In this document: positions 36,049-44,817 of the stretch, in pieces | Position numbering within the stretch: position 1 is the stretch's first letter | How the letters are laid out: every line of letters starts with the position of its first letter | Assembly (NCBI GenBank): GCA_030427245.1 | Contig: JAUHXA010000010.1 | Coordinates: 89,208 to 153,207, forward strand | Source of the DNA: Bacteroidia bacterium | Lineage (GTDB): Bacteria; Bacteroidota; Bacteroidia; Chitinophagales; UBA2359 | Direction: 5' to 3' | Length of the DNA: 64,000 nucleotides | Translations under genes and position numbers: made by a program | The notes under the pieces: model-generated | Seen by the model: only the letters and a program-made list of their open reading frames with translations | The model's database searches: none | What the model was told of the DNA's origin: nothing

Positions 36049-37659
36049 TCATTTGGATTTCAACAGATTGATGCTCACCGTTGCCAAATCCGAATTGGGA
36101 AAACGGTTGAAATGTTTCTCTACCGAAAACAACCCTGCTTCGGCAGCAACTTTGTGGAAGACTTCAATTTCAACGATGTATTGATCTGAAAAACCATGCG
36201 TTGCATCGTAAGCCGTTGCAGCGGTTCTACCTATGTTTTGAGCGGTCAATTCAGGAGCGATTGTGTGCAGCTCAATAACCAATAAGCCAAATTTTTGGAC
36301 ATAAGGGGTCCATTTTTGGAGGTGTTCACGAAGATTGTCCTCCACATCCACATTCGAGAGTCGTTTGCCTCGAAACGCAAAAGCACCTGTTGAAGCACTC
36401 GTCCGACTTGGCGTTTGATTTTTAGGTTCTGTCCATACTCGATTGTGGTCGAGAAAAGTCCGCACATTCAGTAGTTCTTGCAATTGGATACCGTAATTTT
36501 CTTGAAGGTCATTTGCCAAAAAATCAGGATTACCGATATCGCCCCAAATCACCTTTGCCCAAATATCTGCTTGAATCAAATTGGCTCTCGTTACCTTCAA
36601 TGCCGCCCGATTGTAGTCCGCACCCACCAAAAAAAGTGGGTATTCCTCCAGCATCGTTCCCCGCAAGGTTCGATGTTCAATGACATCAAACAAATGCTCC
36701 AAAAACGCTCCATTGCCGCATCCCATATCAAGGATGCCTTTTGGTTGTTCGTCAATCGGTTGATTGAAGAGGTCAATGATGATTTCATCAATTTTCTTGA
36801 AGTAGGTCGCATGTGCCCCACCACTTCCCCACACATTCATTTCTCTATCTACGTGAATTTCGGGCGCGCCCTCAGGCACTTGCCACAGTACGGTTGGATC
36901 GCCGTAAATCAACTCTTTGAGTTTCCGAAACATCGGAATATATGAAACCGTCACTCCATAAGCACTCGCTCGTTTGGCATAAAACAAACCCTTTTCGGTG
37001 AAGCTATAGGTGTCGTTTCGTTTATTGAACCATTCCAAAAACACAAACATATCCAGCAGACGTTCAAAGCTGTCTGAATCTTGGTGAAACTCTTCAGGCT
37101 TAAACGATGCTTCCATAAAATACTTGTGAAACATTCCTCCCATTCCCAAGGCAACGACTGTCGGACCTACAATGATTCCTTCAATGTGCTTCAAAACCTG
37201 CCATTGCAGCTCTTTTGTTGAAGCATCGGAAGACAAAGTCAGTCCATATTGATTTTTATACTTTTTGAAAATCCGTTCCCAAAGAATAAAAGGCTCTTTG
37301 GCAAACTTGCGAGGATGAAATTTGCCTGAATAGGCCATCAAGCCTACCACATCTTTGTAGAGTGGAATCAAGTCAAAGGCTCTTTCACTCCTATCATTCA
37401 ACTTCAATCGTATCGCGCTTTCTCCTTCAATCTCATAATCCAACCACCCCTGCGAAGCCAATACTCTCAAAGCAATGTTTAGATATCCTTCATTTGCATT
37501 GAACCTCTCGGTTAATTGTTGAAGTGAGGCTTTCTTTACTTCAAGCAAGTAGGTCAATACACCGTATTCATGCAAGGCATAGGCAGTAGGTGCGGTCACA
37601 ATTCCGTCCAAATGACGAAATAAGTCGGCTCTCAGTTGATTTTTGATTGCTTTATTCAT
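36049..37659 (-). CDS. Class I SAM-dependent methyltransferase (large, PKS-methyltransferase-like)
   Basis: A protein of 536 residues. The N-terminal 270 residues are helical with a winged-helix-like part. The SAM fold follows: motif I ILDMGCGNGAFLEHL at about 315-330, acidic VGADYN after strand 2, and VIWGDIGN after strand 3. The C-terminal part has GLLVIELH. The long N-terminus and the LREHLQKWTPY segment are reminiscent of methyltransferases embedded in polyketide synthases, but no synthase genes are nearby. Substrate unknown. Confidence 0.75.
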   Translation of the reverse strand: MNKAIKNQLRADLFRHLDGIVTAPTAYALHEYGVLTYLLEVKKASLQQLTERFNANEGYLNIALRVLASQGWLDYEIEGESAIRLKLNDRSERAFDLIPLYKDVVGLMAYSGKFHPRKFAKEPFILWERIFKKYKNQYGLTLSSDASTKELQWQVLKHIEGIIVGPTVVALGMGGMFHKYFMEASFKPEEFHQDSDSFERLLDMFVFLEWFNKRNDTYSFTEKGLFYAKRASAYGVTVSYIPMFRKLKELIYGDPTVLWQVPEGAPEIHVDREMNVWGSGGAHATYFKKIDEIIIDLFNQPIDEQPKGILDMGCGNGAFLEHLFDVIEHRTLRGTMLEEYPLFLVGADYNRAALKVTRANLIQADIWAKVIWGDIGNPDFLANDLQENYGIQLQELLNVRTFLDHNRVWTEPKNQTPSRTSASTGAFAFRGKRLSNVDVEDNLREHLQKWTPYVQKFGLLVIELHTIAPELTAQNIGRTAATAYDATHGFSDQYIVEIEVFHKVAAEAGLFSVEKHFNRFPNSDLATVSINLLKSK

Positions 37660-37946
37660 TCTGCTAATCTACAAAATTTTTCAATCATATACCTCCTCTC
37701 AAATTTTGAAAGAATGCAACTTTTTTTGGAAAAATACTGTTGGCTTGATCGAACAAACATGCTTATCTTAGCTGTTGTAATGTTTAGAATTTGTACGAGG
37801 ATGCAAAGAGACGAGAAATAAGGCATTGATTTAGGCTTAGTTGTTTAGAATCTACACTAATCATCAATGATTTTTTTACACATAAAAACCCGCTTCTCAC
37901 TTCTTTCGTCCGAAGTCCAAATAATATGAACCGAATAATATAATGT

Positions 37947-38372
37947 ATGTCAAATAATTCAGAATCAAAAGTACGGGTAGATAAATGGCTTTGGGCGGTA
38001 AGAGTATTCAAAACCAGAACCTTAGCAAGCGATGCTTGTAAAGCAGGAAGGGTCAAAATCGATGGAAAAAGCGTGAAACCTTCCAGAATGATACAAATCG
38101 GAGATACGGTAACGTCTCAAAAAGGACAGGAAAAAAAGGTATTGAAGGTGGTTAAACTGATTGAAAAACGAGTTGGTGCAAAAATTGCCGTTGAATGTTA
38201 CGAAGATTTATCCCCTCCTCCTATTCCCCGAACTCCCAGCGAATTGCAAAAATCTGCTTTTTGGGAATACCCAACCGCTACTCGTGAGCGAGGTGCAGGA
38301 CGTCCAACTAAAAAAGAACGTCGAATATTGGATGATTTTTACGACGACTTTGATGATGATTTTGAGGATTGA
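37947..38372 (+). CDS. hslR: S4-domain RNA-binding protein, Hsp15 (HslR) type
   Basis: A protein of 141 residues. The S4 domain spans about 8-65: VRVDKWLWAVRVFKTRTLA, then GRVKIDGKSVKPS and IGDTVT. Hsp15 family members bind stalled 50S subunits carrying nascent chains. The C-terminus is a very acidic tail of alternating D and F/Y residues after a basic patch (GRPTKKERR), which is usual in the Bacteroidota versions. Confidence 0.88.
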   Translation: MSNNSESKVRVDKWLWAVRVFKTRTLASDACKAGRVKIDGKSVKPSRMIQIGDTVTSQKGQEKKVLKVVKLIEKRVGAKIAVECYEDLSPPPIPRTPSELQKSAFWEYPTATRERGAGRPTKKERRILDDFYDDFDDDFED

Positions 38373-38414
38373 TTTATTTTCATTTTGGCTTATCGTAAAT
38401 TCAAATAAACTTCT

Positions 38415-38696
38415 ATGAAACCTTCCTTCAAAGTCTTGTTGTTCAACTTTCTGATTTTGCTTTTGTACGCTGTTTCCATTGGTTATTACAGCATAGACGA
38501 ATATGAAGGAGAAATGGTTTTATTCTTATTTGTCTTCATTGCTGTCGCTGTTCACTTAGGCATATTATTTATCTTGACCATTTTCAACTTTGCTAAAGGT
38601 AATTCCTCAAAAGGAAGAATATTTTTATTCAATTTGGTGATGGTGCTTATTTTGGCTGTAATCCTTACTCCATTGATGCTGTCAATTTTTCATTGA
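38415..38696 (+). CDS. Small membrane protein
   Basis: A protein of 93 residues with three predicted transmembrane segments (about 7-24, 33-57 and 71-91) separated by an acidic YSIDEYEGE loop and a basic NSSKGR loop. It starts 40 bases after hslR on the same strand and could be co-transcribed. Function unknown. Confidence 0.6.
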   Translation: MKPSFKVLLFNFLILLLYAVSIGYYSIDEYEGEMVLFLFVFIAVAVHLGILFILTIFNFAKGNSSKGRIFLFNLVMVLILAVILTPLMLSIFH

Positions 38697-38834
38697 TGTA
38701 CCTAACACTCAACTGCAAGTTGTCATACCGAGAAATCGCACAGAACCATATTTTTTCACAAGGAACTTTTTCTACCCACTCCCTCGTTGTTCTTAAAGTC
38801 ATCAAACAATTTTAACCCTCTAAACACAACAATT

Positions 38835-40112
38835 ATGTCCTCAAATATTCTTCAATTTTCTGCACACTTAGACAATGCCTATTTTTTTCGAGGCAGCAAC
38901 AAACGAGAAGTTTTCTTATATGCCACCCTCAAAGCTGGGAAAGCTCCAACAACCCAAGAGCGAGTTCCGTTGAACATTTCTTTAGTCGTTGATAGAAGCG
39001 GTTCGATGCAAGGCGACAAACTCAACTACGTCAAAAAAGCGGTTGATTTTGTGATTGACAATCTCAATGCCAGCGACTATCTTTCTATCGTACAATACGA
39101 CAATGAAGTAGATGTGGTCAGCGCATCTGCTACTGTTACCCACAAAGCCAACCTTCACCAAAAAGTCAAAACCATCGAAGCCAGAGGAATGACGAACCTA
39201 AGCGGTGGAATGTTGGAAGGCTATACACAGGTTAAAAACACGCAACAATCAGGCTTTGTGAATCGCACGCTTTTACTTTCTGATGGGCTTGCCAACCAAG
39301 GCATTACAGATCCACAAAGGTTGCAGCAAATCGCTCAAAAGAAATTCAGAGAACAAGGAATCGCCCTTTCGACTTTTGGCGTAGGCGCAGATTTTAACGA
39401 ATCACTTATGACCCAACTTTCTGAATTTGGTGGTGCAAATTATTATTTCATTGACAAACCCGACAAAATTCCTCAAATTTTCGCCCAAGAATTGGAAGGT
39501 TTATTATCCGTTGTCGCTCAAAACACCAAACTTACCCTTCAATTCCCCAATACTCATTTTCGCCCTACAAAAGTGTATGGTTATCCTGCAAGCATTGGTC
39601 GTTCTGATATTACGGTCAACTTCAATGATGTTTTTGCAGAGGAGGAAAAAGCGATTTTGATTGCCTTTGAAGTATTGCAGCCCATTGATGAAACACAGAA
39701 TTTCAAGCTGCAATTGCAGTACGAAGATGTGGTTGAAAAACTGGAAACCATTGAAGAAGAATTGGTTTTAAGTCTTCAATCTACACAAAACAAAGAACAA
39801 TATGAAGCGAGTGTTCATGCAATTGCGATTCAAAACGTAGCCTTGTTTGTTTCCAATGATTTGTACGAACAGTGTTTGGCGGCTGTAGACAAAAGACAAT
39901 ATGATAAAGCAAAATCTCTATTGAAGCAAGCTAAAACCTACATTGAAGCCTATATCAAATTGTATGCTTCGGAAGAATTGCAGCGACAATATGAGCAAAT
40001 TTTGGAGTATGAAAGTAAACTGGAGAGCCTAAAAGAGATGCCTAAAGCGGATTTTATGATGGCTCAAAAGTTTTCAAAAAGTGCGAATTATATGTCGAGA
40101 AAGAAACGCTAA
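38835..40112 (+). CDS. VWA-domain protein
   Basis: A protein of 425 residues from the ATG at 38835. The von Willebrand factor A domain spans about 44-215 with an intact MIDAS: VVDRSGSMQG (D53-x-S55-x-S57), a Thr in GMTNLSGG and LLLSDGLANQG. A C-terminal coiled-coil-like helical part (about 315-425) is rich in Glu, Lys and Gln. There is no signal peptide, so it is probably cytoplasmic. Metal-dependent protein binding is expected; the partner is unknown. Confidence 0.85.
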   Translation: MSSNILQFSAHLDNAYFFRGSNKREVFLYATLKAGKAPTTQERVPLNISLVVDRSGSMQGDKLNYVKKAVDFVIDNLNASDYLSIVQYDNEVDVVSASATVTHKANLHQKVKTIEARGMTNLSGGMLEGYTQVKNTQQSGFVNRTLLLSDGLANQGITDPQRLQQIAQKKFREQGIALSTFGVGADFNESLMTQLSEFGGANYYFIDKPDKIPQIFAQELEGLLSVVAQNTKLTLQFPNTHFRPTKVYGYPASIGRSDITVNFNDVFAEEEKAILIAFEVLQPIDETQNFKLQLQYEDVVEKLETIEEELVLSLQSTQNKEQYEASVHAIAIQNVALFVSNDLYEQCLAAVDKRQYDKAKSLLKQAKTYIEAYIKLYASEELQRQYEQILEYESKLESLKEMPKADFMMAQKFSKSANYMSRKKR

Positions 40113-40171
40113 GGTAAATTCAAATTAAAAACTCAAATGCAAATTCAAACAATACTTTGTAAGCGAGCAAA

Positions 40172-40213
40172 GTAAATTGCAGAAATGCCTAATTTAATAT
40201 TTTAGTTTGCCTA
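40172..40213. repeat. Dispersed intergenic repeat, copy 2
   Basis: Partner of 34373-34441. The shared part begins further upstream, near 40140, with the AAATTCAAACAA and TGTAAGCGAG blocks. It lies after the VWA gene. Confidence 0.45.
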
Positions 40214-40242
40214 AAGGTTTGGGAGTCCAATAAAATTATTTT

Positions 40243-40285
40243 CAAGCGGTTGTTCGGGAAAACCAAACAATCGCTTTTGTTATTT
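40243..40285 (+). terminator. Intrinsic terminator after the VWA gene
   Basis: A hairpin pairs CAAGCGGTTGTT with AACAATCGCTTTTG (one G-T pair) and is followed by a T-rich stretch. It sits between the convergent VWA and UbiB-family genes. Confidence 0.65.
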
Positions 40286-40410
40286 TCACACCTCACAATC
40301 CACTGCCGTTTTGAAGTTGACATTTGAGTTTGAACTTTATGGTTCTGGCTGCGTCAGGTTAGATTTGCCAATCAAATAAAGCCCACATTTAGGCAAAAAC
40401 TTTTGAAGGT

Positions 40411-42096
40411 TCACCTTCCATTGTTCCGCCACATCTGCCACAAAAGCCCCAACAACAACACTCCTGCCAATACAAAACCAAACAAACTGATATAGGGTAT
40501 GCCGTAGCTGCTCACTGGTCCTGCCGTACTTCCTGCGGTCATGCTGATAGCTGAGGTAATCAATATCCCCACAATCAACAAGGCAATGATAAAGCGATTT
40601 CCGACTCGGTCAAAGGATTCAAGGAAAGAATCAAAGTTGTCCAACACCATGCGGGATTGGTGCTTGCCTTTCCGCATTTGCTTCAAAATTTCCCTTGCTT
40701 CAATGGGAAAAGTCGTGGCGAGACTCATAAAACTGGTAAAAACGGTGTAAGCATCTGAAGCCAAGTTTTTGGGAGAATATTGTTCTTGAATCAGTTTGGC
40801 TCCATACGGTTTTACATACCGAAATACATTCATGTCGGGATGTATACTCTTACCAATGCCCTCCAAAATGGCAATGGCTCGTAAGATGATAAATATGCTA
40901 CCAGGCACTCGAAGTTTGTAGTCGTAAATGAGTTTTTGGATGCGTGCGGTCAAATCTGCAATGCTGCTTTCGCCCACATCTAAAGCCGAAAAATCTTCCA
41001 CCAATAGATTCAAATCTTGTTCCAAAGCCCGCATGTCCTCCACTTGATCGTCAATCGCCAACTTCCGTAAATTGATGGCCATAGCTTGGGCATTTTGCTG
41101 GACCATGCCGATGAAAATACCCGAAAAGGCATACTTGTCCCGTCGGGTCAATTTACCGACCATTCCAAAATCAATCAAACAAATCACCCCATCTTCCCTC
41201 ACCAAAACATTGCCTGGGTGAGGGTCAGCGTGAAAATACCCAAACTCAAAAATCTGAGTGAGGTAGATGTTCATGCCATTCTCTGCAATTTGAGTAGGGC
41301 TCAAGCCCCATTTTATGATTTGCTCTACATCGGTGATTTTGCAGCCTTTGACGAACTCCAAAACCAAAACCCGCCCAGTCGAAATGGATTTGTAGGCATT
41401 GGGAACATAAAATTCCTTGTGGTCTTTGTAAAATTCTCTAAATTGGATAATATTTCGAGCCTCGTTTTTGTAGTCCAGTTCTTTCTGCATACTACGCTCA
41501 AAGGCCTCGACTACGTCCATTGGATTCAAAATACCCAAACCCTCAAAATAACTTTCCCCTCGCCTGACAATCTCCTTGATGATCGAAATATCGGTCTCGA
41601 TTAATTGGGCGACTTCGGGACGTTGTACCTTCACCACTACTCTTTCACCTGTCTTCAATTTGGCAGCATACACCTGACCGATAGAGGCTGCACCAATGGG
41701 TTTTTCATTGAAATAGCTGAAAATGGTCTCCAAAGACTTACCCATGTCTTCTTCAATGATTTGACGGGCAAGTTCATACTTGAAAGCAGGCACATTATCC
41801 TGCAATTTTTCGAGTTCGAGAATGAGTTCTTTGGGTAAAATATCGGGGCGATTACTCAATACCTGTGCGCCTTTGATAAACGTTGCCCCCAATTCTTCAA
41901 CCGCTAAACGAACACGCTCCCAACGGCTGTATTCAAAAACGGGTTTTTCGGCTCTCAACCAAGTCAATCGTCTTTTTTGGGGCACAAAGTTTTTGAGAGG
42001 TGTATTTGTCACCATGTCTTCAAAGCCATATTTCAACAAAATGGCAATGATTTCCCGTGTGCGGCTGATATTTTTTAGCGTTTGGTCGAAAAACAT
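40411..42096 (-). CDS. AarF/UbiB (ABC1) family atypical kinase
   Basis: A protein of 561 residues. It carries the family's KxxQ-type motif in ATFIKGAQVLSNRPDILP (about 71-88) and the Ala-rich nucleotide loop in PIGAASIGQVYAAKL (about 132-146). The catalytic and metal motifs are FGYFHADPHPGNVLV and CLIDFGMVG. Two transmembrane helices end the protein (about 500-550). Family members support quinone synthesis or lipid homeostasis at the membrane by ATP hydrolysis. A quinone-related role is inferred only from the family. Confidence 0.9.
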   Translation of the reverse strand: MFFDQTLKNISRTREIIAILLKYGFEDMVTNTPLKNFVPQKRRLTWLRAEKPVFEYSRWERVRLAVEELGATFIKGAQVLSNRPDILPKELILELEKLQDNVPAFKYELARQIIEEDMGKSLETIFSYFNEKPIGAASIGQVYAAKLKTGERVVVKVQRPEVAQLIETDISIIKEIVRRGESYFEGLGILNPMDVVEAFERSMQKELDYKNEARNIIQFREFYKDHKEFYVPNAYKSISTGRVLVLEFVKGCKITDVEQIIKWGLSPTQIAENGMNIYLTQIFEFGYFHADPHPGNVLVREDGVICLIDFGMVGKLTRRDKYAFSGIFIGMVQQNAQAMAINLRKLAIDDQVEDMRALEQDLNLLVEDFSALDVGESSIADLTARIQKLIYDYKLRVPGSIFIILRAIAILEGIGKSIHPDMNVFRYVKPYGAKLIQEQYSPKNLASDAYTVFTSFMSLATTFPIEAREILKQMRKGKHQSRMVLDNFDSFLESFDRVGNRFIIALLIVGILITSAISMTAGSTAGPVSSYGIPYISLFGFVLAGVLLLGLLWQMWRNNGR

Positions 42097-42281
42097 CTAA
42101 TGTGATTGGTAAATAATGACTGGTGATGTGTCTTGAATCAGATGGCTATATCCAAACCAAAGCTACCATTTTCTGAAATGAAAATGAAAAACCGCCCCCC
42201 TTTTCATCAAAGAGTTTGGCGAACATTGACTTTTCCTTTTCGGAAGATTGGGCAGCCATTCAGAAAATGATGAATAAAATC

Positions 42282-42412
42282 ATACTACTGTACATTTTTA
42301 ATTCAACCACAAAAGGCACAAAGAAAACAAAAGTAAAGACTTGAAATTCAATAACCTCTTTTGTGCCCTTTTGATACTTTTGTGGTTCAAAAATCATTTT
42401 GTATAGTAGTAT
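42282..42412. repeat. MITE-like inverted-repeat element
   Basis: The ends ATACTACT (42282) and AGTAGTAT (to 42412) are inverted repeats, and pairing continues inward through TCAACCACAAAAG / CTTTTGTGGTT and GGCACAAAG / CTTTTGTGCC. It is about 131 bp long, without an ORF, in the 367-base gap between the UbiB-family and NhaC genes. The rest of that gap shows only a weak inverted repeat (around 42172 and 42258). Confidence 0.6.
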
Positions 42413-42463
42413 GGAATAAAATATTAAAATGGTGTTCCAATCTTGGACTTTTTTTAACGCAGG

Positions 42464-43945
42464 TTATAGAGTAGTAATCCCCAAAATCAAATACAAAACC
42501 ACACTGATTCCACCCATAGCCAAAGCATAAGGCATTTGGGTTTTTACGTGGTCAATGTGATCACTTGCCGAAGCCATAGAGGACAAAATAGTGGTGTCGG
42601 AGATGGGTGAACAGTGGTCGCCAAAAATGCCCCCTCCCAAAGCAGCCGCCAAGGTAAGGTGAACATTCACTCCCATTGTTTCGGCCATCGGCATGGCTAT
42701 CGCTATCATAATCGCAAAAGTTCCCCAGCTCGTTCCTGTAGAAAAGGCAATGATGGAACTGACCAAAAATACAATGGCAGGTACTAAGGCAGGTGATAGC
42801 CAAGATTTGGCAACCGTGGCAATATACAGCCCTGTCTGCAATTCTTTGCAAACTGCTCCAATCGCAAATGCCAATACCATCAACAAGGCAAGCGGTAGCA
42901 AGGCTGCAATACCTTCTAAAGATAATTCTACCATTTCACGAATACCAAAAACACCTTGTACTTTGTAGAGTATCATGCTGATGAGAATCGAAGTAATGAC
43001 CGCCACCAAAACGGCGGTAGAACCGGATCCTTTGCCAATCGCAAGTAAGGCGGTTTGTAGGCCTGTCGCATTGGGAAGTTCTGCAAGAGCCGTTTCCCAT
43101 CCTGTATAAATCAATAGTATGGGCATCATCAAAACCATCGTAACAATCGGGATAATCATGTTGAAGGCTTTGGGCGTAATCGTTGTTTTGGTTTGAAGGA
43201 GGGTGATGTCGGAACTCATCATCGGAACGGCATCGTCTGACAATAATTTGCCTTCTTCTCTCGCTCTTTTTTCAGCTTTTTCCATTGGGCCAAAATCTTT
43301 TTGGGTGAGGATCAAAGTCAATACGAGCAGTAAGGCAAGGATGGGGTAAAAATTGTAAACCATAGATTGGAGGAGGGTACTGAGTGGATTTTCGAAACCT
43401 TGTGTGAGCAACAAACCCATAATGAAGGCTCCCCATGCATTGAAGGGCATCAAAATACAAGCAGGGGCAGAACTCGAATCGGCAATATAAGCCAGTTTTT
43501 CACGAGGAATCCCCATTTTATCAAATATTGGGCGGTACAATGCGCCAACGGTTAAAACAGAAATACTGGATTCCACAAAAATCAAGATGCCTGTGAGCCA
43601 AGCCAATAACTGTACGGTCACTCGGCTGTTTGTCTTCCCATTTGCTTCTCTTTTAAGCATCCAACGGTTTACCACATTGATGAAACCTTCGACACCTCCC
43701 GATTTCTGAATAAATACAATCAATGCTCCTACCAAGGCACAAAACATCACAGTTCGGGTATTGCCTTCATCCTGAAAAACATCAACCAATGCTTGGACAG
43801 TGGCAAAGCTTCCAGTGAGTAAATTCCCACCATGCAAAATAATCCAGCCCAACCAAATTCCGAACAACAGCGAAATAAATACTTGTTTGGTGCGAATGGC
43901 AAGAATGATAGCTATCAAAGGAGGAGCAAGAGAGAGAATGGTCAT
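42464..43945 (-). CDS. Na+/H+ antiporter, NhaC family
   Basis: A protein of 493 residues from the ATG at 43945; a TTG 24 bases upstream is possible. There are about 11-12 transmembrane segments. Family signatures are visible: FVESSISVLTVG, a SSSAPACILMPFNAWG stretch in the core, STGTSWGTFAIM and, near the C-terminus, GDHCSPISDTTILSS followed by DHIDHVKTQ. It exchanges sodium, or possibly an organic cation or metabolite pair, for protons at the inner membrane. Confidence 0.9.
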   Translation of the reverse strand: MTILSLAPPLIAIILAIRTKQVFISLLFGIWLGWIILHGGNLLTGSFATVQALVDVFQDEGNTRTVMFCALVGALIVFIQKSGGVEGFINVVNRWMLKREANGKTNSRVTVQLLAWLTGILIFVESSISVLTVGALYRPIFDKMGIPREKLAYIADSSSAPACILMPFNAWGAFIMGLLLTQGFENPLSTLLQSMVYNFYPILALLLVLTLILTQKDFGPMEKAEKRAREEGKLLSDDAVPMMSSDITLLQTKTTITPKAFNMIIPIVTMVLMMPILLIYTGWETALAELPNATGLQTALLAIGKGSGSTAVLVAVITSILISMILYKVQGVFGIREMVELSLEGIAALLPLALLMVLAFAIGAVCKELQTGLYIATVAKSWLSPALVPAIVFLVSSIIAFSTGTSWGTFAIMIAIAMPMAETMGVNVHLTLAAALGGGIFGDHCSPISDTTILSSMASASDHIDHVKTQMPYALAMGGISVVLYLILGITTL

Positions 43946-43969
43946 GGTTACAATGAAAGTTAAATTCAA

Positions 43970-44817
43970 GGAAAGGAAATGGATGGAACAACATCCATTT
44001 ACAATAATTCGTAAATTTAAGTATTAATTGTCCAACAACTTACAAATAGGGAACTTATTTGTATCTCTCTTTAGAGAAGAAACGTCTTATAAAAGTTAGG
44101 AGGTGAAAGGAGAGAAAAAAGTAGCAGTGCTGTATCATTAAAGATTGCAAAGAATTACTCGTTTATAGAAGTGGAAGTATAGAAGTTGAAAGAAGAAATT
44201 ACACACACACACAAATTTTTCAACAATTAACCACCAGAGTAGAAAGAGCAATTTTGCTAATGAAGACAACACTGCATATTTTTAAGTATATAGTCAAGAT
44301 ACGTCAATAAACAATAATAGTTTCAATTGTCTCTAATGTAAGATGACGAATATCATGCCAACATTTATTCAAATACCATTATGCTATATATCAATGGATA
44401 TACAATAAGTTTGCTTTTACATTCTATAACCCTATCTTGGATGGCATTTAATTTTTCAGTTTCAAATTAAAACATCAAACAAAAACATATCTTAAAAAAA
44501 ATATGTTTTTTCCTATTTCCAACTCAGACTGCAAAAGTAGTAAATTCTGAAATCAAATAAAAGTGATTTGAAATTTCATTCTATTAATTATAAGTTAAGT
44601 TACAGAAAATCCATCTAAAAATAAAATTTTTCTTTATCTTTTTTTTACACATAGGAGTATAACTCAATGTTTTTCTTAGCCTAAGGATAGAAATAAGAAA
44701 AAGGATATAATCTGAATATGATTTATTCTAAAACTAAAACCGCATCACTTATAAGGATATAGTAAAAAGTGATGCGGTTTCCTGTTTTAGCAAAACAATC
44801 TTTTTTCAAAAGATTGT
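43970..44817. other. AT-rich gap of about 850 bases without a gene
   Basis: No convincing ORF. It holds a short (CA)n run near 44202, a hairpin at 44481-44510 (AAAAACATAT with ATATGTTTTT, then T-rich) and the terminator at its right end. Confidence 0.6.
44737..44780 (-). terminator. Terminator of the CHRD-protein gene
   Basis: Stem AACCGCATCACTT with its complement and a loop of about 17 bases. On the minus strand it is followed by TTTTAGTTTTAG. It lies about 40 bases after the stop codon. Confidence 0.75.

Noticed and set aside
44085..44230. Possible small gene in the 850-base gap near the (CA)n run
   Set aside because: No frame longer than about 30 codons with a plausible start; AT-rich with many stops.
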